DNA of 17,393 nucleotides from Fluviibacter sp964387485 (GCA_964387485.1 CAYLWV010000030.1:1-17393); one strand, 5' to 3'; positions 1 to 6,691 are shown, numbered from the stretch's first letter. Notes: generated by a model not told the origin, from the letters alone. Program-made: numbers and translations.

Positions 1-2
1 TC

Positions 3-593
3 GGCCGTAAAGCCACGTACGCCACCTTCTTCCTGCTCGGCTTTGCCATGTATGCGGCGATTCCGAGTACGGCGCAAGGTGCCAGCCTAGCGTTGTTCGT
101 GATCTTCATGTGTGTGATTCTCTCAATGTACGGCGGATGCTTCGCGACCGTACCTGCCTATCTGGCGGACATGTTCGGCACCAAGTTCGTTGGCGCCATC
201 CATGGTCGACTACTCACGGCCTGGTCGGCCGCCGGCATCTTTGGCCCGGTTATCGTCAACTATCTGCGTGAATATCAGCTAGCGCATGGCGTTGCCCGCG
301 CCGATGCCTACAACATCACGATGTACATTCTCTCTGCCCTACTCATCATCGGTTTTATCGCCAACTGGCTGGTGCGCCCGGTATCTGAAGAGCTGCACAT
401 GAGCAAGGAAGAAGTCGCCGAGGAAAAGAAAATCGCCGACGATACACACGAGCACTTTGTAGCAGATGTTGCAGCCATTGCGCATGAAGTCAGCCACTCC
501 TGGAAAATTGCGCTGGCCTGGGCAGCAGTCTCCATCCCCATGGCTTGGGGCATGTGGATTACCTTACAAAAGGCATTGCTGCTTTTCAAATAA
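3..593 (+). CDS. MFS transporter, OFA (oxalate/formate antiporter) type, C-terminal part
   Basis: Only the last 196 residues are inside the window; the frame is open from base 3 and the gene starts upstream. What is visible begins with GRKATY, a typical cytoplasmic loop motif of the major facilitator superfamily, followed by several hydrophobic segments, one containing the GGCFATVPAYLADMFG stretch that is characteristic of the OFA branch (small-molecule anion exchange at the inner membrane). After the WLVRPVSEEL end of the MFS core comes a charged region rich in Glu, Lys and Ala (about residues 130-165 of the fragment) and then one more hydrophobic helix, giving an additional C-terminal membrane segment. 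The substrate cannot be read from the sequence; oxalate, formate or another carboxylate are family-level possibilities. The gene is closed by a strong hairpin terminator just downstream. The family call is fairly secure, the substrate is not. Confidence 0.8.
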   Translation, partial: GRKATYATFFLLGFAMYAAIPSTAQGASLALFVIFMCVILSMYGGCFATVPAYLADMFGTKFVGAIHGRLLTAWSAAGIFGPVIVNYLREYQLAHGVARADAYNITMYILSALLIIGFIANWLVRPVSEELHMSKEEVAEEKKIADDTHEHFVADVAAIAHEVSHSWKIALAWAAVSIPMAWGMWITLQKALLLFK

Positions 594-610
594 TCCAGCT
601 CACTGACACA

Positions 611-642
611 ACAAAGCCGCTTGATTTTTCAAGCGGCTTTGT
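611..642. terminator. Intrinsic terminator, probably bidirectional
   Basis: A perfect 14-bp inverted repeat (611-624 with 629-642, arm ACAAAGCCGCTTGA) encloses a TTTT loop. The stem ends in A-rich/T-rich arms, so either strand gives a GC-rich hairpin followed by U-rich RNA. It lies 18 bases after the MFS stop codon and also faces the end of the minus-strand exporter gene, so it probably serves the MFS gene and perhaps both. Confidence 0.8.
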
Positions 643-696
643 TGCTTCTGGGCCAGAGGATGCTTCACCGGTCTGTTGTGTACGAAGCCTTGTGGC

Positions 697-1317
697 TTAT
701 AGCCCAGACAGAGCTAAACGGATGGCGGCAATTAGGAAAACCCCTGCGAACACGGTCTTGGCGATTTTTTGAATCGTCTTCGACCCCTTTGACCGCTTAG
801 CAAATCTGTAAGCCATAACAGCAAAGATCACATCGAAAACGATTCCAATGCCTACCAAGATACTTCCGAGAAATAGATATTGAGGCAATAGTGCTTCCTG
901 GCTCGAAACAAACTGGGGTAGCAAAAGCGCGCAGAACATAAAGGCTTTAGGGTTCACGAGATTTGTCAGGAACCCGCTCTGTAATGCCGCGGATCCAGCG
1001 TGAGCTTCAATCTTAGTTTCTGAAGGAGTGCCTGTTCTAGATCGCACAATCTTCCAGGCAATCCAGACAAAATATCCCGCTCCAACCCACCGAACGACAT
1101 CGAATAAAACGGGGTGGGCTTTGAATGCCGCCGCCAAACCAACGGCACTCAGAGTTACATGGAAGATTCGTGATATCGCAAGCCCCAAAGCAACGAGCAA
1201 GCCGTTCCTCTCTCCGCTCATCGCTGAGGTCGATACGACCATCGCCATGTCAGGTCCAGGCAATAGATAAACCGTTACAAGTGCCGCCACAAATAACCAG
1301 AGATCTGAGCTAGCCAT
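697..1317 (-). CDS. LysE/RhtB-family amino-acid exporter
   Basis: A 206-residue, strongly hydrophobic protein of the usual length for the LysE/RhtB superfamily, which exports amino acids and homoserine-lactone-like compounds across the inner membrane. The N-terminus carries the hallmark LPGPDMAMV (about residues 19-27) just after the first membrane segment. Hydrophobic helices follow around residues 40-65, 70-90, 112-135, 145-170 and 183-205, with the conserved NLVNPKAFMF motif near 120-129. The gene diverges from an AsnC/Lrp-type regulator across 121 bases, the standard arrangement for an exporter induced by its amino-acid substrate. Its GC content is lower than that of the glmS, cysK and ABC-F genes, so it may have been acquired. 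The actual substrate is unknown. The start is supported by the LPGP motif position, although the ribosome-binding site (GGA, about 6 bases upstream) is weak. Confidence 0.88.
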   Translation of the reverse strand: MASSDLWLFVAALVTVYLLPGPDMAMVVSTSAMSGERNGLLVALGLAISRIFHVTLSAVGLAAAFKAHPVLFDVVRWVGAGYFVWIAWKIVRSRTGTPSETKIEAHAGSAALQSGFLTNLVNPKAFMFCALLLPQFVSSQEALLPQYLFLGSILVGIGIVFDVIFAVMAYRFAKRSKGSKTIQKIAKTVFAGVFLIAAIRLALSGL

Positions 1318-1333
1318 CTAAAATCCAGTTTTC

Positions 1334-1358
1334 GTTGAAAATAGAATTTTCTATCAAC
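1334..1358. promoter_or_regulatory. Putative Lrp/AsnC operator in front of the LysE-type gene
   Basis: TAGAATTTTCTA (1342-1353) has inverted arms TAGAA/TTCTA around a TT centre, inside a wider imperfect inverted repeat with outer arms GTTGA (1334-1338) and TCAAC (1354-1358). It resembles the AT-rich dyads bound by Lrp-family regulators and sits about 25 bases upstream of the exporter start. Binding by the adjacent regulator is inferred. Confidence 0.4.
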
Positions 1359-1407
1359 TCGAACGGCGGATTGTTGCTTATTTAATCGCGGAACAGCTAG
1401 AATCGGG

Positions 1408-1428
1408 CAGAATCTGTCTATAATTCTG
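1408..1428 (+). promoter_or_regulatory. Promoter -10 of the AsnC/Lrp gene inside an inverted repeat
   Basis: A perfect TATAAT (1419-1424) lies 14 bases before the regulator's ATG; no good -35 hexamer is seen at 16-18 bases upstream. The -10 is embedded in the inverted repeat CAGAAT (1408-1413) / ATTCTG (1423-1428) with a 9-base spacer, and another TAGAAT half-site occurs at 1398-1403. Occupation of this repeat would block the promoter, which fits the autorepression usual for Lrp-family regulators. A start near 1431 would leave a very short leader. Confidence 0.45.
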
Positions 1429-1438
1429 AGTTTGAGAA

Positions 1439-1900
1439 ATGAAAACCCTCGACAAAACCGACATCGCGATTCTTAGGGAAGTTCAAGCCGATGGACGCCT
1501 ATCAAACGCCAAGCTGTCGGAAAAACTGGCGCTGAGTGAAACCCCTTGCTGGAGAAGGTTGAAGCTCCTTGAATCTGAAGCATTCATCGAGGGGTACCAA
1601 GCCATACTCAACAGAAAGAAGTTGGGCTTTGGCGTTGTTGGATTCGTTCAAGTAACCATTGGAGACCATGCCAGCGATGACCCGCTCATCTTTGAACGAG
1701 AAGTGACCAACATTCCTGAAATTCTCTCTTGCCACAACGTCACGGGTGACTACGATTACCTTATTCAAATCGTAGCAACCGATTTGAACGCTTATGGCAC
1801 ATTCATCCGTGACCGACTTCGTAAATTACCTGGCGTCACTGCAATTCATTCGAACTTATCTCTCAGAGAGATCAAGTCAACGCTATCTCTACCCATATAA
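1439..1900 (+). CDS. Lrp/AsnC-family transcriptional regulator
   Basis: A 153-residue protein of standard length for the feast/famine regulator family. An N-terminal winged helix-turn-helix (about residues 3-60, beginning LDKTDIAILREVQADGR, with recognition region LSETPCWRRLKLLE) is followed by a linker and the effector-binding RAM domain (about 65-145), with the family-typical VTGDYDYLIQIVATD and RDRLRKLPGVTAIHSNLSL segments. Such proteins form dimers and octamers and respond to amino acids. It diverges from the LysE-type exporter gene, so its likely job is to switch on export of an amino acid while repressing its own promoter. The ribosome-binding site is weak (GAG about 5 bases before ATG). 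GC is lower than in the flanking housekeeping genes. The family call is firm; the effector is unknown. Confidence 0.92.
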   Translation: MKTLDKTDIAILREVQADGRLSNAKLSEKLALSETPCWRRLKLLESEAFIEGYQAILNRKKLGFGVVGFVQVTIGDHASDDPLIFEREVTNIPEILSCHNVTGDYDYLIQIVATDLNAYGTFIRDRLRKLPGVTAIHSNLSLREIKSTLSLPI

Positions 1901-1957
1901 ACGGCAAAACACGCAACCCGCTGAGCCCACAAAGGTCTCGTTGACCGTACCCGCCGA

Positions 1958-1989
1958 AGCAACTGTTGAGCAACTTGCTGTTAGCAACT
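1958..1989. repeat. Three short direct repeats of AGCAACT
   Basis: AGCAACT occurs at 1958-1964, 1969-1975 and 1983-1989 in the convergent gap between the regulator and the PaiB-like gene. Starts are 11 and 14 bases apart. No function can be assigned; a protein-binding cluster or chance enrichment are both possible. Confidence 0.35.
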
Positions 1990-1993
1990 GATC

Positions 1994-2020
1994 ATTCTGG
2001 AACACCTCACCCTCCAGAAT
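1994..2020. repeat. Inverted repeat between convergent genes
   Basis: ATTCTGGA (1994-2001) and TCCAGAAT (2013-2020) form a perfect 8-bp stem with an 11-base loop, placed between the ends of the Lrp-type gene and the PaiB-like gene. There is no T-run on either strand, so it is at best a weak terminator hairpin. The rest of the 144-base gap (1901-2044) shows nothing except the AGCAACT repeats. Confidence 0.35.
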
Positions 2021-2044
2021 ATAGGTGAATTTGCAGCCTGCGCT

Positions 2045-2686
2045 TTATTTGTCGGCTGTTCTTGACGAGACAATTTCAGCAACCTGAGCGTTGAAGTGGG
2101 TGTCGTTGGGATCTGACATTCCTTTGACCACGCCCTGAGCATCCTCTGAAATTCTGTTCTGGCTCATTTTCCATTTACCTGTTATTTCGGTAATCTGGAT
2201 TTCCAGCCCCACAATGGCCTTTAACTGGGATTCAATAAAGTCCGTTGGTGCATCATTTACCTTCCAGGGACTCTTCCGTTTTTCTTCCATCGAATCAGTA
2301 ACGTCACCTACCTGGTTTCTAAGCCAATCAGTCGATTCAATGACTGTGGGAATACCCCTCACCTGAACCATTTCATAGTTCCATGTTGGCACCACTCTGT
2401 GTGAGATCTGCTTTGAAGGATACCAATCAGGCGTGACATAGCTCTCTGCACCTTGAAAGACGACAAGGCACTCATCGAGGTCCGCGAGCTCTTGCCAATG
2501 CAAATTGGCTTTTGCCATATGTGCAACAAGCATCCGCCTGCCAGCATGCTCCCGATACAGAAATGGCAACGGTGATGCGGACAACCCCGATGCCCCTGCC
2601 GTAACAAGTAAACCCAACGGATGCTGCCGAATCAAACCGGCTAAAACTTCGGGATCGGTTTCTCGAAAGGTAGCCGGTAAATACAT
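2045..2686 (-). CDS. PaiB-like FMN-binding protein
   Basis: A 213-residue protein of the PaiB family, whose members have a split-barrel FMN-binding fold; Bacillus PaiB was described as a negative regulator of protease and sporulation genes, and the role in proteobacteria is poorly known. The sequence shows the family start MYLPATFRE, the segment GLLVTAGASGLSASPLPFLY, HMAKANLHW (about residues 56-64), the VVFQGAESYVTPDWYPSK core (about 75-92), HRVVPTWNYEMVQVRG (about 96-111) and a C-terminal half with EIQITEITGKWKMSQNR. Length matches the family. The start lies only 5 bases after the glmS stop on the same strand, so it could be translated from glmS readthrough mRNA. GC is low compared with glmS, suggesting a different origin. 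The symbol paiB would be by family resemblance only. Confidence 0.85.
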   Translation of the reverse strand: MYLPATFRETDPEVLAGLIRQHPLGLLVTAGASGLSASPLPFLYREHAGRRMLVAHMAKANLHWQELADLDECLVVFQGAESYVTPDWYPSKQISHRVVPTWNYEMVQVRGIPTVIESTDWLRNQVGDVTDSMEEKRKSPWKVNDAPTDFIESQLKAIVGLEIQITEITGKWKMSQNRISEDAQGVVKGMSDPNDTHFNAQVAEIVSSRTADK

Positions 2687-2691
2687 ACGGC

Positions 2692-4521
2692 TTACTCCAC
2701 CGTCACACTCTTCGCAAGGTTTCTCGGTTTATCCACGTCCGTGCCCTTGGCCAGTGCCGTGTGATACGACAGCAGTTGCAGCGGTACCGTGTGGACAATG
2801 GGCGACAGGCTGCCGGCATGATCCGGTACGGTGATGACGTGGACGCCGTCTTCTGATTGGAAACCAGTGTTGGCGTCGGCCAGGACGAAGAGTTCCCCAC
2901 CCCGGGCTTTGACTTCCTGCAAGTTGCTCTTGAGCTTTTCAAGGAGCTGGTTGTTGGGAGCAACAGAAATGACGGGCATGTCTTTGTCGACCAGCGCCAG
3001 CGGGCCATGCTTGAGTTCGCCGGCCGCATAGGCTTCGGCGTGGATATAGGTGATCTCTTTGAGCTTCAACGCCCCTTCGAGGGCGATGGGGTAATGCACG
3101 CCACGGCCGAGGAACAAGGCATGGTGCTTGTCGGCAAACTTCTGCGCCCAGTCTTTAACCTGGGGTTCGAGCGCTAACACCGAGGTGATGGCGGCCGGCA
3201 GATGGCGTAGGTCGTGGACGAGATTCGCCATGTGGTCTGGGCTGATACTGCCTTTGACTTTGGCCAGCACCAGGGTCAGCACATAGAGTGCCGCCAGCTG
3301 GGTGGTAAAGGCTTTGGTCGAGGCAACACCGATTTCCGGGCCGGCGTGGGTGAGGAAGCGCAACGGGCAGGCACGGATGATGGCGGATTCGGGGACGTTA
3401 CAGATGGCCAGGGCATGGGGCATGCCCAGATCCTGGGCGTGCTTCAGCGCCGCCAAAGTATCCGCGGTCTCGCCCGATTGGGAGATGGCAATGACGAGGG
3501 TCTTGGGGTCAGGGACGCTGTCGCGGTAGCGGTATTCACTGGCGATTTCGACCGATACGGGGAGCTTAGCCAGGCTTTCAAGCCAGTACCGAGCGGTGAG
3601 GCCGGCGTGGTAGCTGGTGCCGCAGGCCAGGATGAGGATGCGGTCGATGTCCCGGAAGATGCCTTCGGCCTGGGCACCGAACCAACCGGCCTGGACGGTC
3701 TGGGCACTGCCCAGCATGTCGAGGGTATTAATGATGGCACCGGGCTGCTCGAAAATCTCTTTTTGCATGTAGTGGGCATAGGCGCCCAGTTCGACGGCAT
3801 CGGCAGACAGTTGGGATGCCACTTCTTCCCGAATCGCAGGACTCCCGTCCTGACGGGTAATCGTAACGGATTCCGGGGTGAGGACGGCGACGTCGCCGTT
3901 CTCAAGGTAAACCATACGACGGGTGACCTGCAGAAGGGCTGCGGTATCCGAAGCGGCATAGTTGGCATCATCGGCCAGGCCCAGAACCAGCGGGGAGCCT
4001 TCACGGGCAACGATAGCGGTATGGGGGTTGTCCTGCTGGATGACGCCGATGGCGTAGGCGCCAATCAGGTGGGTGCAGGCGGCACGGACGGCGGAGACCA
4101 AGTCAGGTGAACCGGCGAGGTTCTGGTGTATGAGGTGGGCGATGACTTCAGTGTCGGTATCAGAGGTGAATTCATAACCGGCGGCTTTAAGTTCGCACCG
4201 CAGTTGTTCATGGTTCTCGATGATGCCGTTATGGACGACGGCTAAACCATTGGAAATATGCGGGTGGGCGTTACGTTCGCAGGGAGCGCCGTGAGTGGCC
4301 CAGCGGGTGTGGGCGATACCCGTGTCACCGACCAGACCCTGCTTCTCGGTCTCCGTTGTCAGGTCAGCCACGCGACCGGCCGAGCGCACACGTACCAAGG
4401 CATCACCATTGAGAACGGCGACCCCGGCCGAGTCATAGCCCCGGTACTCCAGCTTACGCAGGCCTTCGAGTAATACCGAGACAATCGTCTTTCGCGCTAC
4501 CGCAACGACAATACCGCACAT
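2692..4521 (-). CDS. glmS: Glutamine-fructose-6-phosphate aminotransferase (isomerizing)
   Basis: A 609-residue cytoplasmic enzyme that makes glucosamine-6-phosphate from fructose-6-phosphate and glutamine, the first committed step to UDP-GlcNAc for peptidoglycan and LPS. The length is the same as the E. coli enzyme to within a residue or so. The protein begins MCGIV, so removal of Met exposes the Cys2 nucleophile of the glutamine amidotransferase domain (about 2-220; note LEYRGYDSAG, HTRWATHG and NGIIENH). Two SIS sugar-isomerase domains follow: the first includes ILACGTSYHAG near 300, SQSGETADT near 347 and ASTKAFTTQ near 400; the second includes ALFLGRGVHYPIALEGALKLKE near 467 and GELKHGPLAL. 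The C-terminal tail LAKSVTVE holds the sugar-binding lysine (K604). A GGAG Shine-Dalgarno at 4530-4533 supports the start. It diverges from cysK and is followed after 5 bases by the PaiB-like gene. glmU is not in the window. Confidence 0.98.
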   Translation of the reverse strand: MCGIVVAVARKTIVSVLLEGLRKLEYRGYDSAGVAVLNGDALVRVRSAGRVADLTTETEKQGLVGDTGIAHTRWATHGAPCERNAHPHISNGLAVVHNGIIENHEQLRCELKAAGYEFTSDTDTEVIAHLIHQNLAGSPDLVSAVRAACTHLIGAYAIGVIQQDNPHTAIVAREGSPLVLGLADDANYAASDTAALLQVTRRMVYLENGDVAVLTPESVTITRQDGSPAIREEVASQLSADAVELGAYAHYMQKEIFEQPGAIINTLDMLGSAQTVQAGWFGAQAEGIFRDIDRILILACGTSYHAGLTARYWLESLAKLPVSVEIASEYRYRDSVPDPKTLVIAISQSGETADTLAALKHAQDLGMPHALAICNVPESAIIRACPLRFLTHAGPEIGVASTKAFTTQLAALYVLTLVLAKVKGSISPDHMANLVHDLRHLPAAITSVLALEPQVKDWAQKFADKHHALFLGRGVHYPIALEGALKLKEITYIHAEAYAAGELKHGPLALVDKDMPVISVAPNNQLLEKLKSNLQEVKARGGELFVLADANTGFQSEDGVHVITVPDHAGSLSPIVHTVPLQLLSYHTALAKGTDVDKPRNLAKSVTVE

Positions 4522-4597
4522 GGACCAGGCTCCGACATCAAAAATGAGTTTGGCAATTATACCGGCCGCTGCAAACCATTTCTGCTTATTTCCGGCG

Positions 4598-4615
4598 ATT
4601 CATAAGCTTATGAAT
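4598..4615. promoter_or_regulatory. Perfect 18-bp palindrome between glmS and cysK
   Basis: ATTCATAAGCTTATGAAT reads identically on both strands. It is AT-rich within an otherwise GC-rich chromosome and lies about 75 bases from each gene of a divergent pair, where a dimeric regulator could reach both promoters. No regulator is identified. The rest of the 169-base gap holds the glmS and cysK ribosome-binding sites (GAGG at 4682-4685 for cysK) and no clear promoter hexamers. Confidence 0.5.
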
Positions 4616-4690
4616 AATGGGTATAGGCCGATCGTCAAAGTTTGCGGATAATCCGATGTATTCACTCAACCATTAATTCCCGAGGTTCCC

Positions 4691-5623
4691 ATGCGTATCG
4701 CCAATGACATCACCGCCCTGGTTGGCAACACGCCACTGGTGCGTATTAATCGCCTGGCAGCCGGCACCCAGGCTCAGCTTGTTGCCAAGCTCGAATACTT
4801 CAACCCGTCGCATAGCGTTAAAGATCGCATCGGGGTCGCTATGATCAACGCCGCCGAACAGGCCGGCCTGATCAAACCGGACACGGTGATTGTCGAGCCG
4901 ACCAGCGGTAATACCGGCATTGCACTTGCCTTCGTCTGCGCCGCCCGTGGTTACAAGCTGGTTCTGACCATGCCGGAAACCATGTCCAAGGAACGCCGCG
5001 CGCTGTTGCGTGGCTATGGCGCAGAACTGATTCTGACCCCCGGCCCAGAAGGCATGGGCGGTGCCATCAAAAAAGCGGAAGAACTGGTAGCCGCCAACCC
5101 CAATTACTTCATGCCGCAACAGTTCAACAATCCGGCCAATCCGGAAATCCACCGCAACACCACCGCCGAAGAACTGTGGCGCGATACGGATGGCGAAATC
5201 GACATCCTCGTGGCCGGTGTCGGCACTGGCGGCACCATTACCGGCATCGCCGAGGCACTGAAAGCCCGCAAACCGGACTTCAAGGCGATTGCCGTGGAAC
5301 CGGATGCCTCCCCCGTGCTGTCAGGCGGAGAAAAGGGACCGCACCCGATACAAGGTATTGGTGCCGGCTTCGTACCCGCCGTGCTGAACACCGGTGTAGT
5401 GGATGAGGTGATTCGCGTCAAGAACGAAGACGCTTTTGCAACGGCTCGTCGCGCCGCTCAGGAAGAAGGTCTGCTGGTCGGCATTTCGTCCGGTGCCGCA
5501 CTCTGGGCAGCGCTTGAGGTGGCGCGCCGTCCCGAAAACGAGGGTAAACTAATTGCCGTCATCATTCCGTCCTTTGGTGAACGCTACCTGAGCACCGCGC
5601 TCTTCGCCGGCCTGACGGATTAA
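4691..5623 (+). CDS. cysK: Cysteine synthase A (O-acetylserine sulfhydrylase)
   Basis: A 310-residue PLP-dependent enzyme that joins sulfide to O-acetyl-L-serine to make cysteine in the cytoplasm. Fold-type-II PLP features are all present: the Schiff-base lysine in PSHSVKDRIG (K44), the substrate loop TSGNTG (71-76), the phosphate-binding GTGGT (178-182) and the pyridine-nitrogen serine in VGISSGAA near residue 270. MPETMSKERRALLRGYGAELILTPG is the CysK-type signature and argues against cystathionine beta-synthase; CysM is possible but less likely given the length and this region. GAGG six bases before the ATG supports the start. The gene stands alone, divergent from glmS, and ends at a strong hairpin terminator. 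Confidence 0.93.
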   Translation: MRIANDITALVGNTPLVRINRLAAGTQAQLVAKLEYFNPSHSVKDRIGVAMINAAEQAGLIKPDTVIVEPTSGNTGIALAFVCAARGYKLVLTMPETMSKERRALLRGYGAELILTPGPEGMGGAIKKAEELVAANPNYFMPQQFNNPANPEIHRNTTAEELWRDTDGEIDILVAGVGTGGTITGIAEALKARKPDFKAIAVEPDASPVLSGGEKGPHPIQGIGAGFVPAVLNTGVVDEVIRVKNEDAFATARRAAQEEGLLVGISSGAALWAALEVARRPENEGKLIAVIIPSFGERYLSTALFAGLTD

Positions 5624-5640
5624 CAGCCTAGATGACACCA

Positions 5641-5672
5641 AAATAAAAACGCCCCTTGGGGCGTTTTTATTT
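5641..5672. terminator. Intrinsic terminator, bidirectional
   Basis: Perfect inverted repeat with arms at 5641-5655 and 5658-5672: a GCCCC/GGGGC core flanked by A-run and T-run arms (AAATAAAAAC / GTTTTTATTT). The T-run follows the hairpin on both strands, so it can end cysK (+) and the phasin gene (-), whose stop codon is about 30 bases away. Confidence 0.9.
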
Positions 5673-5701
5673 TTCATGGTCTGTCTAATCGGTTCAGGCT
5701 T

Positions 5702-6232
5702 TTAGCGGCTGGCTTTCACCGTCGCATTTCCCATAGCTGTCACATTGTTTTCCGTCAGCTCGCGCAGTTGATTCATCGACGCGTTGAACTGGGCAAACGC
5801 CTGGGTGGCAGAATCCACAGCGGAATGAATGGCGGCCACCGCTACTTCCGACCCTGCGGGTGAAGTCCGCGTCAGTTGTTCCGCCAGGCGAGCCATATCC
5901 GCCTTGAAGTGATCAAATCGCGCTTCAACAATATTCGTCGCATCTTCACGGGCGGCCGAGGTAATCTCGTAAACGCTGCGCGTATAGGCCATACCCTTTT
6001 CAACCTGCGGTTGAGCCAGCTTGACCGGCAGAGTCATCGCTTCCTGCGGATTTGACACGGACAAAGCAGCTTTGCCACTCAGCGCCATATCCTCAATGGC
6101 TTCGCGGGCAGCATGCAGATTGAGTGCGGCAACGCGTTCGGCCGACGCCAACGCCGTGTTGGCAACCGAAAGCAGCGTATCAACGGTCGCTCTTTGAGCG
6201 GCCAGGAAAGTTTCGGGGTTGAAAGCAGACAT
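5702..6232 (-). CDS. Phasin family protein
   Basis: A 176-residue, Ala-rich, almost fully helical and non-membrane protein matching phasins, small amphipathic proteins that coat polyhydroxyalkanoate granules and control their number and size. The N-terminal FNPETFLAAQRATVDTLLSVANTALASAERVAALN and the central VYEITSAAREDATNIVEARF segment are typical of the betaproteobacterial PhaP type. A good Shine-Dalgarno (CCGGAGGC on the minus strand, 6237-6244) precedes the ATG by 4 bases. Its presence implies PHA synthesis genes elsewhere in the genome; none are in this window. The gene is flanked by a terminator shared with cysK and, upstream, by an inverted repeat. A generic phasin-like stress protein cannot be excluded. 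Confidence 0.88.
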   Translation of the reverse strand: MSAFNPETFLAAQRATVDTLLSVANTALASAERVAALNLHAAREAIEDMALSGKAALSVSNPQEAMTLPVKLAQPQVEKGMAYTRSVYEITSAAREDATNIVEARFDHFKADMARLAEQLTRTSPAGSEVAVAAIHSAVDSATQAFAQFNASMNQLRELTENNVTAMGNATVKASR

Positions 6233-6266
6233 ATTTGCCTCCGGAAAAGATTTAGGTGCGACAGTC

Positions 6267-6286
6267 TAACGCTTTAACATGCGTTA
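6267..6286. promoter_or_regulatory. Inverted repeat upstream of the phasin gene
   Basis: TAACGC (6267-6272) and GCGTTA (6281-6286) form an inverted repeat with an 8-base spacer, 35-54 bases upstream of the phasin start; an overlapping ATGC-N5-GCAT lies at 6279-6291. Phasin genes are often repressed by PhaR, but I cannot match this to a known PhaR site, so it is only a candidate operator. Confidence 0.3.
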
Positions 6287-6310
6287 AGCATATACCGACC
6301 TCTCTGCCTC

Positions 6311-6691
6311 TCAACCACCAATCCCGTTCGGTCGATGATCATATCGCTGCAAGATCTCGATTGGCACGTAGTCCAGCACATGCTGATGGGTGCTTTCCAG
6401 AACGACCATCGGCGCACAACCGGCCTCATGTGCTTCGATCCAGCGACTCAGACAAAGACACCACTGATCTCCGGCCATCAAACCGGGAAACTGCCATTCC
6501 GGCCTTGGCGTACTCAAATCATTACCCCGTTGCTGACTGAACGCCAGAAAGGCCTTGGTCATCACCGCACAGACCAGATGGGCGCCCATATCAGACCCTT
6601 CAGAACGGCAGCAGCCATCACGCATAAAACCGGTCAGCGGCTCAAATGAACATGGCACGAGTGGCTCACCAAAAACATTTCGATCAAGCAT
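6311..6691 (-). CDS. DUF2237 family protein
   Basis: A 126-residue soluble protein of unknown function. It matches what I know of the DUF2237 family: NVFGEPLVPCSFEPLTGFMRDGCC at the N-terminus, GAHLVCAVMTKAFLAFSQQRGNDLSTPRPEW in the middle and FPGLMAGDQWCLCLSRW followed by EAGCAPMVVLESTH. Conserved cysteines at 14, 27, 28, 41, 78 and 80 and the conserved His38 and Asp58 suggest metal binding or a redox site, but this is inference. An AAGGTG ribosome-binding site about 8 bases before the ATG supports the start. It diverges from the DUF423 gene with a 61-base gap. Confidence 0.85.
   Translation of the reverse strand: MLDRNVFGEPLVPCSFEPLTGFMRDGCCRSEGSDMGAHLVCAVMTKAFLAFSQQRGNDLSTPRPEWQFPGLMAGDQWCLCLSRWIEAHEAGCAPMVVLESTHQHVLDYVPIEILQRYDHRPNGIGG

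Noticed and set aside
1794..1991. A 65-codon frame overlapping the end of the Lrp-type gene and running into the gap, ending TVPAEATVEQLAVSN
   Set aside because: The tail looks protein-like, but most of the frame lies inside the regulator gene, there is no ribosome-binding site and I recognise no family. It may be a remnant, but I cannot support it.
1958..2020. Integron attC or attI site
   Set aside because: One GTTRRRY-like core (GTTGAGC) is present, but there is no matching inverse core at a suitable distance, no integrase gene and no cassette array.
3214..4110. A 298-codon open frame on the plus strand opposite glmS
   Set aside because: The encoded sequence is Gly/Asp-rich and low in complexity and has no recognisable family. 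glmS on the other strand is certain, and long antisense frames are common opposite GC-rich genes.
4522..4690. glmS ribozyme or riboswitch
   Set aside because: The glmS ribozyme occurs in Firmicutes; the minus-strand leader here is short and has no conserved ribozyme structure that I can see, and a normal Shine-Dalgarno is present.
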